5,302 bases of DNA, from positions 1-5,302 of the forward strand of contig JABDRC010000151.1 in the NCBI GenBank assembly GCA_013041945.1. The letters are read 5' to 3'. The position numbers were made by a program, and so were the translations under genes. Positions 1 through 5,302 of the stretch are shown here, piece by piece. The stretch is from Halobacteria archaeon. Lineage in GTDB: Bacteria; Pseudomonadota; Gammaproteobacteria; UBA9214. The notes below the pieces were generated by a model. It made no database searches and was not told where the DNA came from. It saw nothing but the letters and a program-made list of their open reading frames with translations. Each line of letters opens with the position of its first letter. Position 1 is the stretch's first letter.

Positions 1-1
1 C

Positions 2-2884
2 TGCGAAGGCCTGCCGGTCGACCTCAGCGACTACCCCGGCGGCACCTACAACGTCTTCCACGCCACCGCCGGCAACAAGGTCCTCGTCGCGTGGCCGAGC
101 CGTTTCTGCTCGCAGGGACAGCCGGCATACACGATGTCGCCGACCCAGGAAGAGCCCGACCAAGAGCGCGCAGACGCGGTTGTTGGCTTCATTCAGGCAG
201 GTGATACCGATTTGGGCGTTCCAGCTCTGCCCGATTTCAATCAGGAAGACGACCTCTACCTGGTCGACGCCTTCGGTGTCGCCGGTTCCCAGGGCTCGAT
301 CGACTTCGCCGACGAGGGTTATCCCCAGGCCGGCGTGGTTCCGTTCGGCTGTGTCTGGACCGCCCGCGGCGTGCTGCTGCCGGGTGACGATCCCAGGACC
401 GATGAAGCGGAATCCAGCCACATGGTCTGGACCAAGGCCGAACGCCTGACCTCCGGGCGGCGCGACGTCAACCGCATCGAGGTCAAGGCAGTGAAAGGCG
501 CCGGCTTCGTGGTTACCTGGCAGGAAGACCCCGAAGGCCTGCGTCCCGGCCAGGGCCTTGGCCCGGGTGAGGGCTGGAGCGGCGCAGTCGCCCACAGCCA
601 GACCGATGCCTGGTATTCCTTCATCAACGAAGTGTATTTCGATATCGTCGAGGATCCCGATAATACGACCACCCCGATCGATATCCTGGACCATGACCTG
701 GAAGCGACCGGCAGGCCACAGGTGTTCGTGCCGATGGCCGTGCCGATGCGCCTGAGCAACAACGCCAAGTGCAACGATGTGAATGTAACTCCCGACGATC
801 TCTACTGTGACTTCGGGCTCGCAGCGGCCTATGGCCTGAAGGACCAGTGCGCCGATACCGTCACCATCCTCACCGGCAATCCCAACTCGCCTGGTGGCGT
901 CACCGAGACCGATATCTGTGTCGCCGACAGCAATGGCGACGGCATAGCGGACCTGCCCAACCGGGCCAACACCGCACTCACCCGGCCGCGCCTGTCACTG
1001 CAAGGTTACGATACGGACGCCGACGGTATGTCTGACAGCGCCTGGGTCATCGTCGCGGCCGAGGAGTCCAAGGGACTGGGCAAGTACTTCTTCGAGCCCG
1101 ACGGTCTTGACGGCAGTTTTGACGGCTATGCGGATCCCTGCGAGGAAGACTCTTCGCTGACCTGCACCGAGGAGATCGGCAAGAACCAGTGGTACTTCAG
1201 CTTCGACATGGGCACGCCGGATACCTCCGCGGGTATTGGTAACCCCAACAGCCTGGTCGAAAACCTGGTGAACCAGGGCGACATGCTGAACCAGGCTGAG
1301 GTCTACTGGGAAACCGGTGAACTGTTCGGCCTGATGAGCACCGAGGAAATGGAGGACTACGGCGACTACAACTTCGACATCGTCAACACCGAGATCGCCC
1401 GCCGCGCCAGCCTGTTGGTGCAGTCCGTTGCCAAGGCTACGGCCAGCGCCAACGGCCTGGCGGCAATGCCGTCCTGGAAACAGGGTCCAATGCGCCAGGG
1501 TGGTCCGGCCGACACCATGCTACGGCGTATGGTTCTGCCTGACACCTTCAATCCCGCAGTGGACAATCCCTACGCCTTCGCGAACATGGAGTGCGCCGAG
1601 CCTCTGATTCCTGCCGGAGAGAACCCGTACTACCCGGGCGGTGTTTGCGCCGATCCTGCGACCAACCTCTCGGGCGTGGTACCGGATACCTGTCTGGATG
1701 ATGATACCGGTGGCTTAGTTCCCTGCCCGACGGTGGACTTCACCACTTCGACCTACGGCATCGGCGACACCAACCCGATCCTGCAGGGCGTGGTACAGGG
1801 CGAAGGCAACACCCAGCGCGTGCTCACCTGGCATCAGTGCCCGTCCGACGGTGCACAGACGGCGGGTGACATTACCGCAGTGACCTGTGCAGACGACGAT
1901 CGGGATGACGAGTTCGTCAACCTCAAGGATCAGTCCTGGTACAACCCGCTGGATATCTCCAAGGGCCACAGGGGTTTTATCGATGGCGATTTCGTGCAGT
2001 TCCTCTATGCCTGGTCGCCCAACTGGCGCCTGAATGCCAAGGGCAGCGATCGCTATGACCTGTACGTTCGTCGCTCCTTCGACGGCGGTAACACCTGGAC
2101 CACGACCCCGACTTCGTTCCTAGCCAGTGACGGCATGAGCTACCCGGGCGACGGCACCGTCACCTGCGAGAGCTACCGCTCCACTGAATCCCAGGTTCCA
2201 GGAGCTGTGGAACCCAAGGTATGCTACGAGTTCGGCGCGGGTGCTGCTGAACATGCCCGCAATATAACCCAGCACAAGTCCATGCGCATCACCACGCTGG
2301 ATCCGCGTTATGCGCCGACCAAGGCGACGATCACGGATGGCTGTACCGATGGCCTGTTCGTGGACCCGACGGTTATCACGGATATCTTCACCTGTGACGA
2401 CCTGTCGGAAGAGTACGACTCCGACCTGCGGAATCCATCACGTTACTTCATGGTGTTCGAAACCGGTGATAACACCACGGTGGCAGTGGGCGAAGCGGAA
2501 CCGCTTGACCTGTTCTACGGCCGCGCCGAGAGTTTCGGTGACGACTATGTAGTCTGGACCGAGACGGATACCGATTCGGCCAATCTGGCAGCGTGTTATC
2601 CGACTGTCGATTATGGTGTTGCGGATCTGGGTATCGTTGTCGGCTCCGGCTTCTGTAACGAGTTTGACAACATGAACACCGGTGGTGATACCCACGCCAG
2701 CGAGGCCAATCTCGAGTCCAACCCGGATGGTTCCAAGCTGTACGGCGTCTGGGCCCAGTGGGTCTTCGATGAAACCGGTGAAGAAGTTGCCGAGTCCGAT
2801 GCCATGGCACGGCGTATCTGGTGGATCGATGACTATGTCTCCGACACCGAGTCGTACACCCTGCCGGGTACGCAGCAGCCGTAG
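2..2884 (+). CDS. Large acidic, paired-cysteine, probably exported protein with Asp-box (5' end outside window)
   Basis: The frame is open from the left edge, so the first in-frame ATG at 134 is internal, and 960 codons are visible up to TAG at 2882-2884. Residue numbers here count from the codon at position 2. The protein is strongly acidic and has 21 cysteines; 18 of them (residues 257-885) form nine successive close pairs, typical of disulfide-bonded proteins outside the cytoplasm. DxDxDG-type calcium-loop motifs occur near residues 309 (DSNGDGIAD) and 337 (DTDADGMSD). A canonical sialidase/BNR Asp-box, SFDGGNTW, begins at residue 692 and suggests a beta-propeller portion. A Trp- and Gly-rich stretch (QEDPEGLRPGQG followed by GEGWSG) lies near residues 178-200. 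It resembles what I recall of the NCBI 'choice-of-anchor O' family, but this is memory and unverified. The C terminus ends in TLPGTQQP with no membrane anchor. No enzymatic function can be assigned; one Asp-box does not make it a sialidase. It is followed directly by its own terminator. Confidence 0.9.
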   Translation, partial: CEGLPVDLSDYPGGTYNVFHATAGNKVLVAWPSRFCSQGQPAYTMSPTQEEPDQERADAVVGFIQAGDTDLGVPALPDFNQEDDLYLVDAFGVAGSQGSIDFADEGYPQAGVVPFGCVWTARGVLLPGDDPRTDEAESSHMVWTKAERLTSGRRDVNRIEVKAVKGAGFVVTWQEDPEGLRPGQGLGPGEGWSGAVAHSQTDAWYSFINEVYFDIVEDPDNTTTPIDILDHDLEATGRPQVFVPMAVPMRLSNNAKCNDVNVTPDDLYCDFGLAAAYGLKDQCADTVTILTGNPNSPGGVTETDICVADSNGDGIADLPNRANTALTRPRLSLQGYDTDADGMSDSAWVIVAAEESKGLGKYFFEPDGLDGSFDGYADPCEEDSSLTCTEEIGKNQWYFSFDMGTPDTSAGIGNPNSLVENLVNQGDMLNQAEVYWETGELFGLMSTEEMEDYGDYNFDIVNTEIARRASLLVQSVAKATASANGLAAMPSWKQGPMRQGGPADTMLRRMVLPDTFNPAVDNPYAFANMECAEPLIPAGENPYYPGGVCADPATNLSGVVPDTCLDDDTGGLVPCPTVDFTTSTYGIGDTNPILQGVVQGEGNTQRVLTWHQCPSDGAQTAGDITAVTCADDDRDDEFVNLKDQSWYNPLDISKGHRGFIDGDFVQFLYAWSPNWRLNAKGSDRYDLYVRRSFDGGNTWTTTPTSFLASDGMSYPGDGTVTCESYRSTESQVPGAVEPKVCYEFGAGAAEHARNITQHKSMRITTLDPRYAPTKATITDGCTDGLFVDPTVITDIFTCDDLSEEYDSDLRNPSRYFMVFETGDNTTVAVGEAEPLDLFYGRAESFGDDYVVWTETDTDSANLAACYPTVDYGVADLGIVVGSGFCNEFDNMNTGGDTHASEANLESNPDGSKLYGVWAQWVFDETGEEVAESDAMARRIWWIDDYVSDTESYTLPGTQQP
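926..1036 (+). other. Two calcium-loop-like DxDxDG motifs in the large protein
   Basis: Two acidic loops, DSNGDGIAD (926-952) and DTDADGMSD (1010-1036), share the D-x-[DN]-x-D-G-x-x-D spacing of EF-hand-like, dockerin-like and thrombospondin type 3 calcium sites. A looser Asp/Gly cluster, DGLDGSFDGYAD, follows at 1100-1135. Such loops commonly stabilise extracellular bacterial proteins through calcium. Binding is inferred from spacing only. Confidence 0.5.
2075..2098 (+). other. Sialidase/BNR Asp-box motif in the large protein
   Basis: The codons read S-F-D-G-G-N-T-W, an exact match to the Asp-box consensus SxDxGxTW found on beta-hairpin turns of sialidase-like and other beta-propellers. It follows a Tyr/Arg-rich strand (DLYVRR), as is usual for these repeats. 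I found only this one canonical copy; true propellers usually have several, although the others are often degenerate. The motif indicates fold, not catalysis. Confidence 0.7.
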
Positions 2885-2920
2885 CTGTTAAAGAAAATGC
2901 ACGAAAATGTGCAATAACAA

Positions 2921-2955
2921 GGCGGGCCATCGAAAGGTGGCCCGCCGTTTTTTTT
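2921..2955 (+). terminator. Intrinsic terminator after the large CDS
   Basis: A perfect 9-bp GC-rich stem pairs ggcgggcca (2921-2929) with tggcccgcc (2938-2946) around an 8-base loop. One G and then eight T residues (2948-2955) follow. It lies 36 bases after the stop codon at 2884, so it should end the large gene's transcript and separate it from the Gly/Tyr-rich gene. A smaller 5-bp dyad, tgcac/gtgca (2898-2913), sits between the stop codon and the terminator. Confidence 0.93.
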
Positions 2956-2961
2956 GCCGTT

Positions 2962-3005
2962 GCATTATCCTGATGTGATTGCCGCAGCGCAATCCACCAG
3001 GATGC
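2962..3005 (+). promoter_or_regulatory. Imperfect leader hairpin upstream of the Gly/Tyr-rich gene
   Basis: An inverted repeat folds as gattgc/gcaatc (6 bp) around the loop cgcagc. It continues outward through tg/ca, tcctg/cagga and gca/tgc, separated by a one-base bulge, one A-C mismatch and a three-base bulge: about 16 pairs in all. It lies between the preceding terminator and the Shine-Dalgarno of the next gene (3026-3030). It has no T-run after it, so it is not an intrinsic terminator. It could be a 5' leader RNA structure or a protein-binding dyad. I saw no convincing -35/-10 pair between 2956 and 3025, so the promoter of the downstream gene is unplaced. Confidence 0.4.
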
Positions 3006-3025
3006 TGTTACCAGCAATGAACCAT

Positions 3026-3030
3026 GAGGA
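3026..3030 (+). promoter_or_regulatory. Shine-Dalgarno deciding the start of the GYG-repeat gene
   Basis: The sequence gagga ends 8 bases before ATG 3039. The other in-frame ATG at 3024 has only an A/C-rich stretch with no purine-rich site before it, which favours 3039. Confidence 0.65.
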
Positions 3031-3038
3031 AGAATCCG

Positions 3039-3530
3039 ATGAATAGAATACTTTTAGTGATGCTGTTGCCACTGGTTTTCGCGCCACCGCTGGTGCTTGG
3101 CGATGATGGCAGTGATCCGGGTTACGGTCCCGCCAGTTCCGGCTACGGTGTCGGCTATCCCGGTTATGGGGAAGGGGGTAAGGGTTACGGCCCCGGCGGC
3201 CCGGGTTATGGTGGCTACGGTCGGGGTTACGGTCCAGCTGGACCTGGCTATGGCAGGGGCTATCCCGGCTACGGTGGTGGCAACTCAGGCTACAGAGGAG
3301 GGCAGCCGGACTACGAAGGCAGTCCGCCAGGTTACGGCTATGGACGCGGTGCTGGCAGGCCGAGCTTCCAGGGTGAAGGCCCCGGTCCCGGTTACGGCCA
3401 GCGTGGTCAGCATCGCGGTTATGGCAGGAGCCGATCGGAAGGCCGTGGCAGGGGACCCGACTATCCGGGTGCCGGCCCGCGGCAGGAGTATTACCGCCAG
3501 TCGATGCCAGGCAGCCAGGATCAGCCTTGA
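3039..3530 (+). CDS. Secreted Gly/Tyr/Pro-rich GYG-repeat protein
   Basis: This is a 163-residue protein. The start at 3039 is preferred over the in-frame ATG at 3024 because gagga (3026-3030) lies 8 bases before it, and because it opens a compact signal peptide. That peptide has N2-R3, a hydrophobic core at about residues 4-20, and probable cleavage after VLG at residue 21. The mature part, about 142 residues, is low-complexity: thirteen GYG units, seven of them PGYG, with GYP variants. A more basic C-terminal part is rich in Gly, Arg and Gln (for example GRSRSEGRGRG). It has no cysteine and no recognisable globular domain. Composition and export resemble the Gly/Tyr-rich sulfur globule envelope proteins of purple sulfur bacteria, and more generally self-associating structural proteins, but no homology can be claimed from repeats alone. 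The repeat codons vary (ggttacggt, ggctatccc, ggttatggg), so the array is not a fresh expansion. It sits alone after a terminator and converges on the FKBP gene. Confidence 0.78.
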   Translation: MNRILLVMLLPLVFAPPLVLGDDGSDPGYGPASSGYGVGYPGYGEGGKGYGPGGPGYGGYGRGYGPAGPGYGRGYPGYGGGNSGYRGGQPDYEGSPPGYGYGRGAGRPSFQGEGPGPGYGQRGQHRGYGRSRSEGRGRGPDYPGAGPRQEYYRQSMPGSQDQP

Positions 3531-3597
3531 GGGCTGCACGCTCAGGTCAGAAATATGACTTACAATTCAATAAGGCAGGATGGATCAGGGCTTTTTA

Positions 3598-3629
3598 CGT
3601 GACCCACCAGGTACAGGCGGTGGGTGACG
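3598..3629. other. Hairpin in the convergent intergenic gap
   Basis: Arms acccacc (3602-3608) and ggtgggt (3619-3625) pair perfectly around a 10-base loop. After one G-G mismatch the stem continues with cgt/acg. It lies between two convergent genes, where a shared terminator would be expected. However, neither strand has a T-run after it (a run of five T lies just before it on the plus strand), so it is not a standard intrinsic terminator. The rest of 3531-3702 shows nothing I can name. Confidence 0.35.
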
Positions 3630-3702
3630 ACACAAACCGCGTGCCTGACCCAAACTGTGATTGTGGAAATGCCCGAGTAAGCGCCATTCGATTGACGGTG
3701 TC

Positions 3703-4359
3703 CTATTTCACCGCAATCAGCTCGACCTCGTAGATCAGGGCACTGTTGGGCGGAATGGTCTTGCGCGGCGCGCGTTTGCCATAGGCCAGCTCCGGCGGGA
3801 TATACAGCTCCCATTTGCCCCCTTCTTTCATCAGTGGCAAGGCTTCACGCCAGCCCTTGATGACCTTTTTGACCTGAAAGGTCACTGGCTTGCCAGGTTC
3901 GTAGGCGCTGTCGAATTCAGTACCATCGATCAGGGTGCCGCGGTAATTCACGCTGACACTTTCCGTCGCCTGCGGGCTGTTGCCTTCACCGGCCTTGATT
4001 ACCCTGTACTGCAGGCCGCTGTCCAGTGTCACCACGCCTTTTTTCTTCGCGTTCTCAGCGAGGAAAGCCTGTGATTGCTCCAGGTTGCGCTGCGCCCGTT
4101 GCTGCCTGATCTGTGCCAGTGCCCTGTTCCGCCCCGTGGTTTTGACCAGTGGCTTGTTTCCGTCGATGGCATCGTTGATGCCCTGCAGCAGCAACTCTTG
4201 ATCGAAGTCCAGTGCATGAGCTTTGAGTTCTGTACCCAGCTCATAACCCAGGCTGTAGATCGCCTTGTGGCTCTCGCTCTGCGGCGCAACGGCTTCAGCC
4301 GCGATACACATGCTGTTACAAAGGGCCAGGGTTGAGAGTGCCAAACATGAATATCTCAT
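3703..4359 (-). CDS. FKBP-type peptidyl-prolyl cis-trans isomerase, periplasmic type
   Basis: This 218-residue protein should catalyse cis-trans isomerisation of Xaa-Pro bonds and assist folding of exported proteins. The ATG at 4359 is preferred over the in-frame ATG at 4404 because it follows ggagg (4377-4373) and opens a signal peptide (residues 1 to about 22, ending IAAEA). Domain order is that of the FkpA/Mip/FklB group: an FKBP N-terminal dimerisation region with YSLGYELGTELK (about 28-72), a charged Gln/Arg-rich helix (about 76-107), then the catalytic FKBP domain (about 110-218). Expected active-site positions are present: Y139, F149-D150, F161, V166-I167, W170, Y193 and I202. The position equal to human FKBP12 F99 is Tyr (Y210), a conservative change. 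Cys5, Cys14 and Cys18 lie in the signal peptide, but none has a proper lipobox, so a soluble periplasmic protein is likelier than a lipoprotein. FkpA-like and FklB-like members cannot be separated safely here, so no symbol is given. Confidence 0.95.
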   Translation of the reverse strand: MRYSCLALSTLALCNSMCIAAEAVAPQSESHKAIYSLGYELGTELKAHALDFDQELLLQGINDAIDGNKPLVKTTGRNRALAQIRQQRAQRNLEQSQAFLAENAKKKGVVTLDSGLQYRVIKAGEGNSPQATESVSVNYRGTLIDGTEFDSAYEPGKPVTFQVKKVIKGWREALPLMKEGGKWELYIPPELAYGKRAPRKTIPPNSALIYEVELIAVK

Positions 4360-4372
4360 TGTTTTTTTCTTA

Positions 4373-4377
4373 CCTCC
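4373..4377 (-). promoter_or_regulatory. Shine-Dalgarno of the FKBP gene
   Basis: The minus strand reads ggagg followed by a 13-base A-rich spacer before ATG 4359. The spacer is longer than usual, but the site lies inside the reading frame of the upstream ATG 4404, and no comparable site precedes that ATG, so it supports the shorter protein. Confidence 0.6.
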
Positions 4378-4447
4378 AGATGTATTGCATGCTGTAAAAA
4401 ACACGCTGACAGAGAAGTGAACTGCCAGCCAGATGTGAGACGCGGGC

Positions 4448-4476
4448 TTTATATCGATAAATCACGCTTGCGGCAA
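4448..4476 (-). promoter_or_regulatory. Sigma70-like promoter for the FKBP gene
   Basis: On the minus strand, TTGCCG (4476-4471) and TATAAA (4453-4448) are separated by exactly 17 bases. They match the consensus boxes at 4 of 6 and 5 of 6 positions. Transcription would begin near 4441, giving a leader of about 80 bases before ATG 4359. That leader contains a small hairpin, gctggcag/ctgtcagc (4429-4405), with one G-U pair and a 9-base loop. The promoter suggests the FKBP gene is transcribed at least partly apart from the flavin reductase gene upstream. Confidence 0.55.
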
Positions 4477-4515
4477 GTGTAGTCAGCAACAAATATCAGA
4501 CTCTTTATACTACAG

Positions 4516-5130
4516 CTATTTCGGACGGCCCAGACTGATCACTTCACCAAAGCTCATGTACTCATCAGCACCGAGCCGTGCAATCGGTTCCAACCTGTGG
4601 GCATGCACTTTCAGGCGGCCTTTGTCATTGGTGCTGGTGATGGCGTCATCGATGTAGATATGATGGACCCTGCCGTAGATGATCGACTGCGGCGTGCTGC
4701 CGAGTTCATGGATCTCGTAGCATTCGCAGGCATAGGCGATTCTACATGCCTTGATGCGGGGCAGCCGCGAGCCTTCAAGCTCGGTGGTTTCGATGCTGAG
4801 TTGATCGAGTTCGGATATGTCAGCGTCCAGTGTTGCCGAAGACCGGTTGAGGTCCTGCAGCACATCGCGGTGGGCGATATGCACAACGAAGTCCCTGCGC
4901 TGTTCGATGTTGACGCGGGTGTCCTTGTAACTTCCGTCCGGCTTCTTGCCGACCGACAGCATGATCAGCGGCGGATCGCTGCACACCGCGTTGAAGTAGG
5001 AGAACGGCGCCAGGTTGTATTTGTTTTCTTCGATTTCGGACAGCACCCAGGCAATCGGCCGGGGCACCAGCGTCTGTATCATCTGGAAGTAGACCTGTGC
5101 CGGTTTCAGTTCAGACAGATCAAGGATCAT
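4516..5130 (-). CDS. Flavin reductase-family FMN-binding split-barrel protein
   Basis: This 204-residue protein belongs to the flavin reductase-like / DIM6-NTAB group. The family signature is clear: RPIAWVLSE (about 24-32), NLAPFSYFNAVCSDPPLIM (39-57), and KDTRVNIEQRRDFVVHI (69-85), the regions that normally hold the FMN isoalloxazine and phosphate. Length matches the family's usual of about 200 residues. Family members are NAD(P)H:flavin oxidoreductases, reductase partners of two-component monooxygenases, or FMN-binding proteins of unknown role; nothing here shows which. No signal peptide is visible, so it is cytoplasmic. ATG 5130 is chosen because it overlaps the stop of the upstream gene as ATGA, the common translational-coupling arrangement. 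ATG 5142 would add MARR and cannot be excluded. No partner monooxygenase is visible. Confidence 0.93.
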   Translation of the reverse strand: MILDLSELKPAQVYFQMIQTLVPRPIAWVLSEIEENKYNLAPFSYFNAVCSDPPLIMLSVGKKPDGSYKDTRVNIEQRRDFVVHIAHRDVLQDLNRSSATLDADISELDQLSIETTELEGSRLPRIKACRIAYACECYEIHELGSTPQSIIYGRVHHIYIDDAITSTNDKGRLKVHAHRLEPIARLGADEYMSFGEVISLGRPK

Positions 5131-5300
5131 TCGTCGAGCCATTCCAGCAGGTAATAGATCATCTGGCCCTCGGATGACTTGGACGGGCCGCTGACGCGGG
5201 CGGCATAACGCTTGTTGTCCGGGTCGGCTTCATCGATCGCATCGGCCGCGGTTGGCTTGATGTCGACGCAGCTGGCCGCGAAGCGGTTGCGGCTGCGGCG
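5127..5300 (-). CDS. C-terminal fragment of an unrecognised protein (5' end outside window)
   Basis: An open frame enters from the right edge and ends at TGA 5129-5127, giving 57 residues. The fragment starts RRSRNRFAASC, passes through an Ala/Asp-rich stretch (TAADAIDEADPDNKRYAARV), and ends SSEGQMIYYLLEWLDE. It is probably a real gene: codon use matches its neighbours, the frame is open to the edge, and its stop overlaps the flavin reductase start by four bases on the same strand. I do not recognise the family. The end is compact, with an aromatic/Leu amphipathic segment (MIYYLLEWL) and no membrane anchor. The shared operon suggests, but does not prove, a link to flavin chemistry. Confidence 0.7.
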   Translation of the reverse strand, partial: RRSRNRFAASCVDIKPTAADAIDEADPDNKRYAARVSGPSKSSEGQMIYYLLEWLDE

Positions 5301-5302
5301 CG

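Noticed and set aside
134..136. ATG as the start of the large protein
   Set aside because: The frame is open without a stop for 44 codons upstream to the window edge with the same codon character and an extra Cys/Trp-containing segment; no Shine-Dalgarno precedes it.
2855..2881. LPGTQ near the C terminus as a sortase (LPxTG-like) signal
   Set aside because: The Gly is replaced by Gln, and no hydrophobic segment or basic tail follows; the protein ends four residues after LPGT.
2448..3017. 189-codon antisense frame over the end of the large gene
   Set aside because: It runs through the strong terminator and the large gene's end, has an Arg/His-rich shadow composition, and lacks domains.
3522..3536. 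Small dyad cagcc/ggctg over the stop of the GYG-repeat gene as its terminator
   Set aside because: The stem is only 5 bp, overlaps the stop codon, and no T-run follows.
3097..3558. Overlapping 153-codon reading frame on the plus strand
   Set aside because: It is the shifted frame of the repetitive GYG gene, with monotonous Val/Ala/Met content and no ribosome binding site.
4306..4345. FKBP as a lipoprotein anchored through Cys14 or Cys18
   Set aside because: Residues before these cysteines (LAL and NSM) do not fit the lipobox, which needs a small residue just before the Cys.
4597..5154. 185-codon plus-strand frame antisense to the flavin reductase gene
   Set aside because: The minus-strand product has unmistakable family motifs; the plus-strand frame has none and is explained by GC-rich codon bias.

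Overview
The window looks like chromosomal DNA from a Gammaproteobacterium. Codon use is GC-rich at third positions, Shine-Dalgarno sites are clear, an FKBP-type isomerase carries a signal peptide, and a very acidic, cysteine-rich exported-type protein is present. A marine or saline, possibly sulfur-oxidising relative of the Chromatiales would fit the acidic protein and the Gly/Tyr-rich secreted protein. That placement is inference; the window has no rRNA or other marker that fixes it.

Layout: (1) 2-2884, plus strand: the 3' part (960 codons visible) of a large acidic protein with nine consecutive close cysteine pairs, DxDxDG calcium-loop motifs and one sialidase-type Asp-box. Its start lies left of the window. 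A strong intrinsic terminator follows at 2921-2955. (2) 3039-3530, plus strand: a small secreted Gly/Tyr/Pro-rich repeat protein, preceded by an imperfect leader hairpin at 2962-3005. (3) 3531-3702: a convergent intergenic gap with one hairpin and no recognisable gene. (4) 3703-4359, minus strand: a periplasmic-type FKBP peptidyl-prolyl isomerase with its own sigma70-like promoter at 4448-4476. (5) 4516-5130, minus strand: a flavin reductase-family FMN-binding split-barrel protein. (6) 5127-5300, minus strand: the last 57 codons of an unrecognised protein whose stop overlaps the flavin reductase start by four bases (ATGA), so these two are probably one operon.

Three of the five genes appear directed to the cell envelope: the two plus-strand proteins and the FKBP. 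A periplasmic prolyl isomerase beside two proteins that need export, one disulfide-rich and one Pro/Gly-rich, is suggestive. However, the FKBP is convergent with them and has its own promoter, so no shared system is demonstrated. The parts least explained by known families are the large paired-cysteine protein, the GYG-repeat protein with its leader hairpin, and the unidentified C-terminal fragment at the right edge. I see no CRISPR array, tRNA, rRNA, insertion sequence or attachment site.
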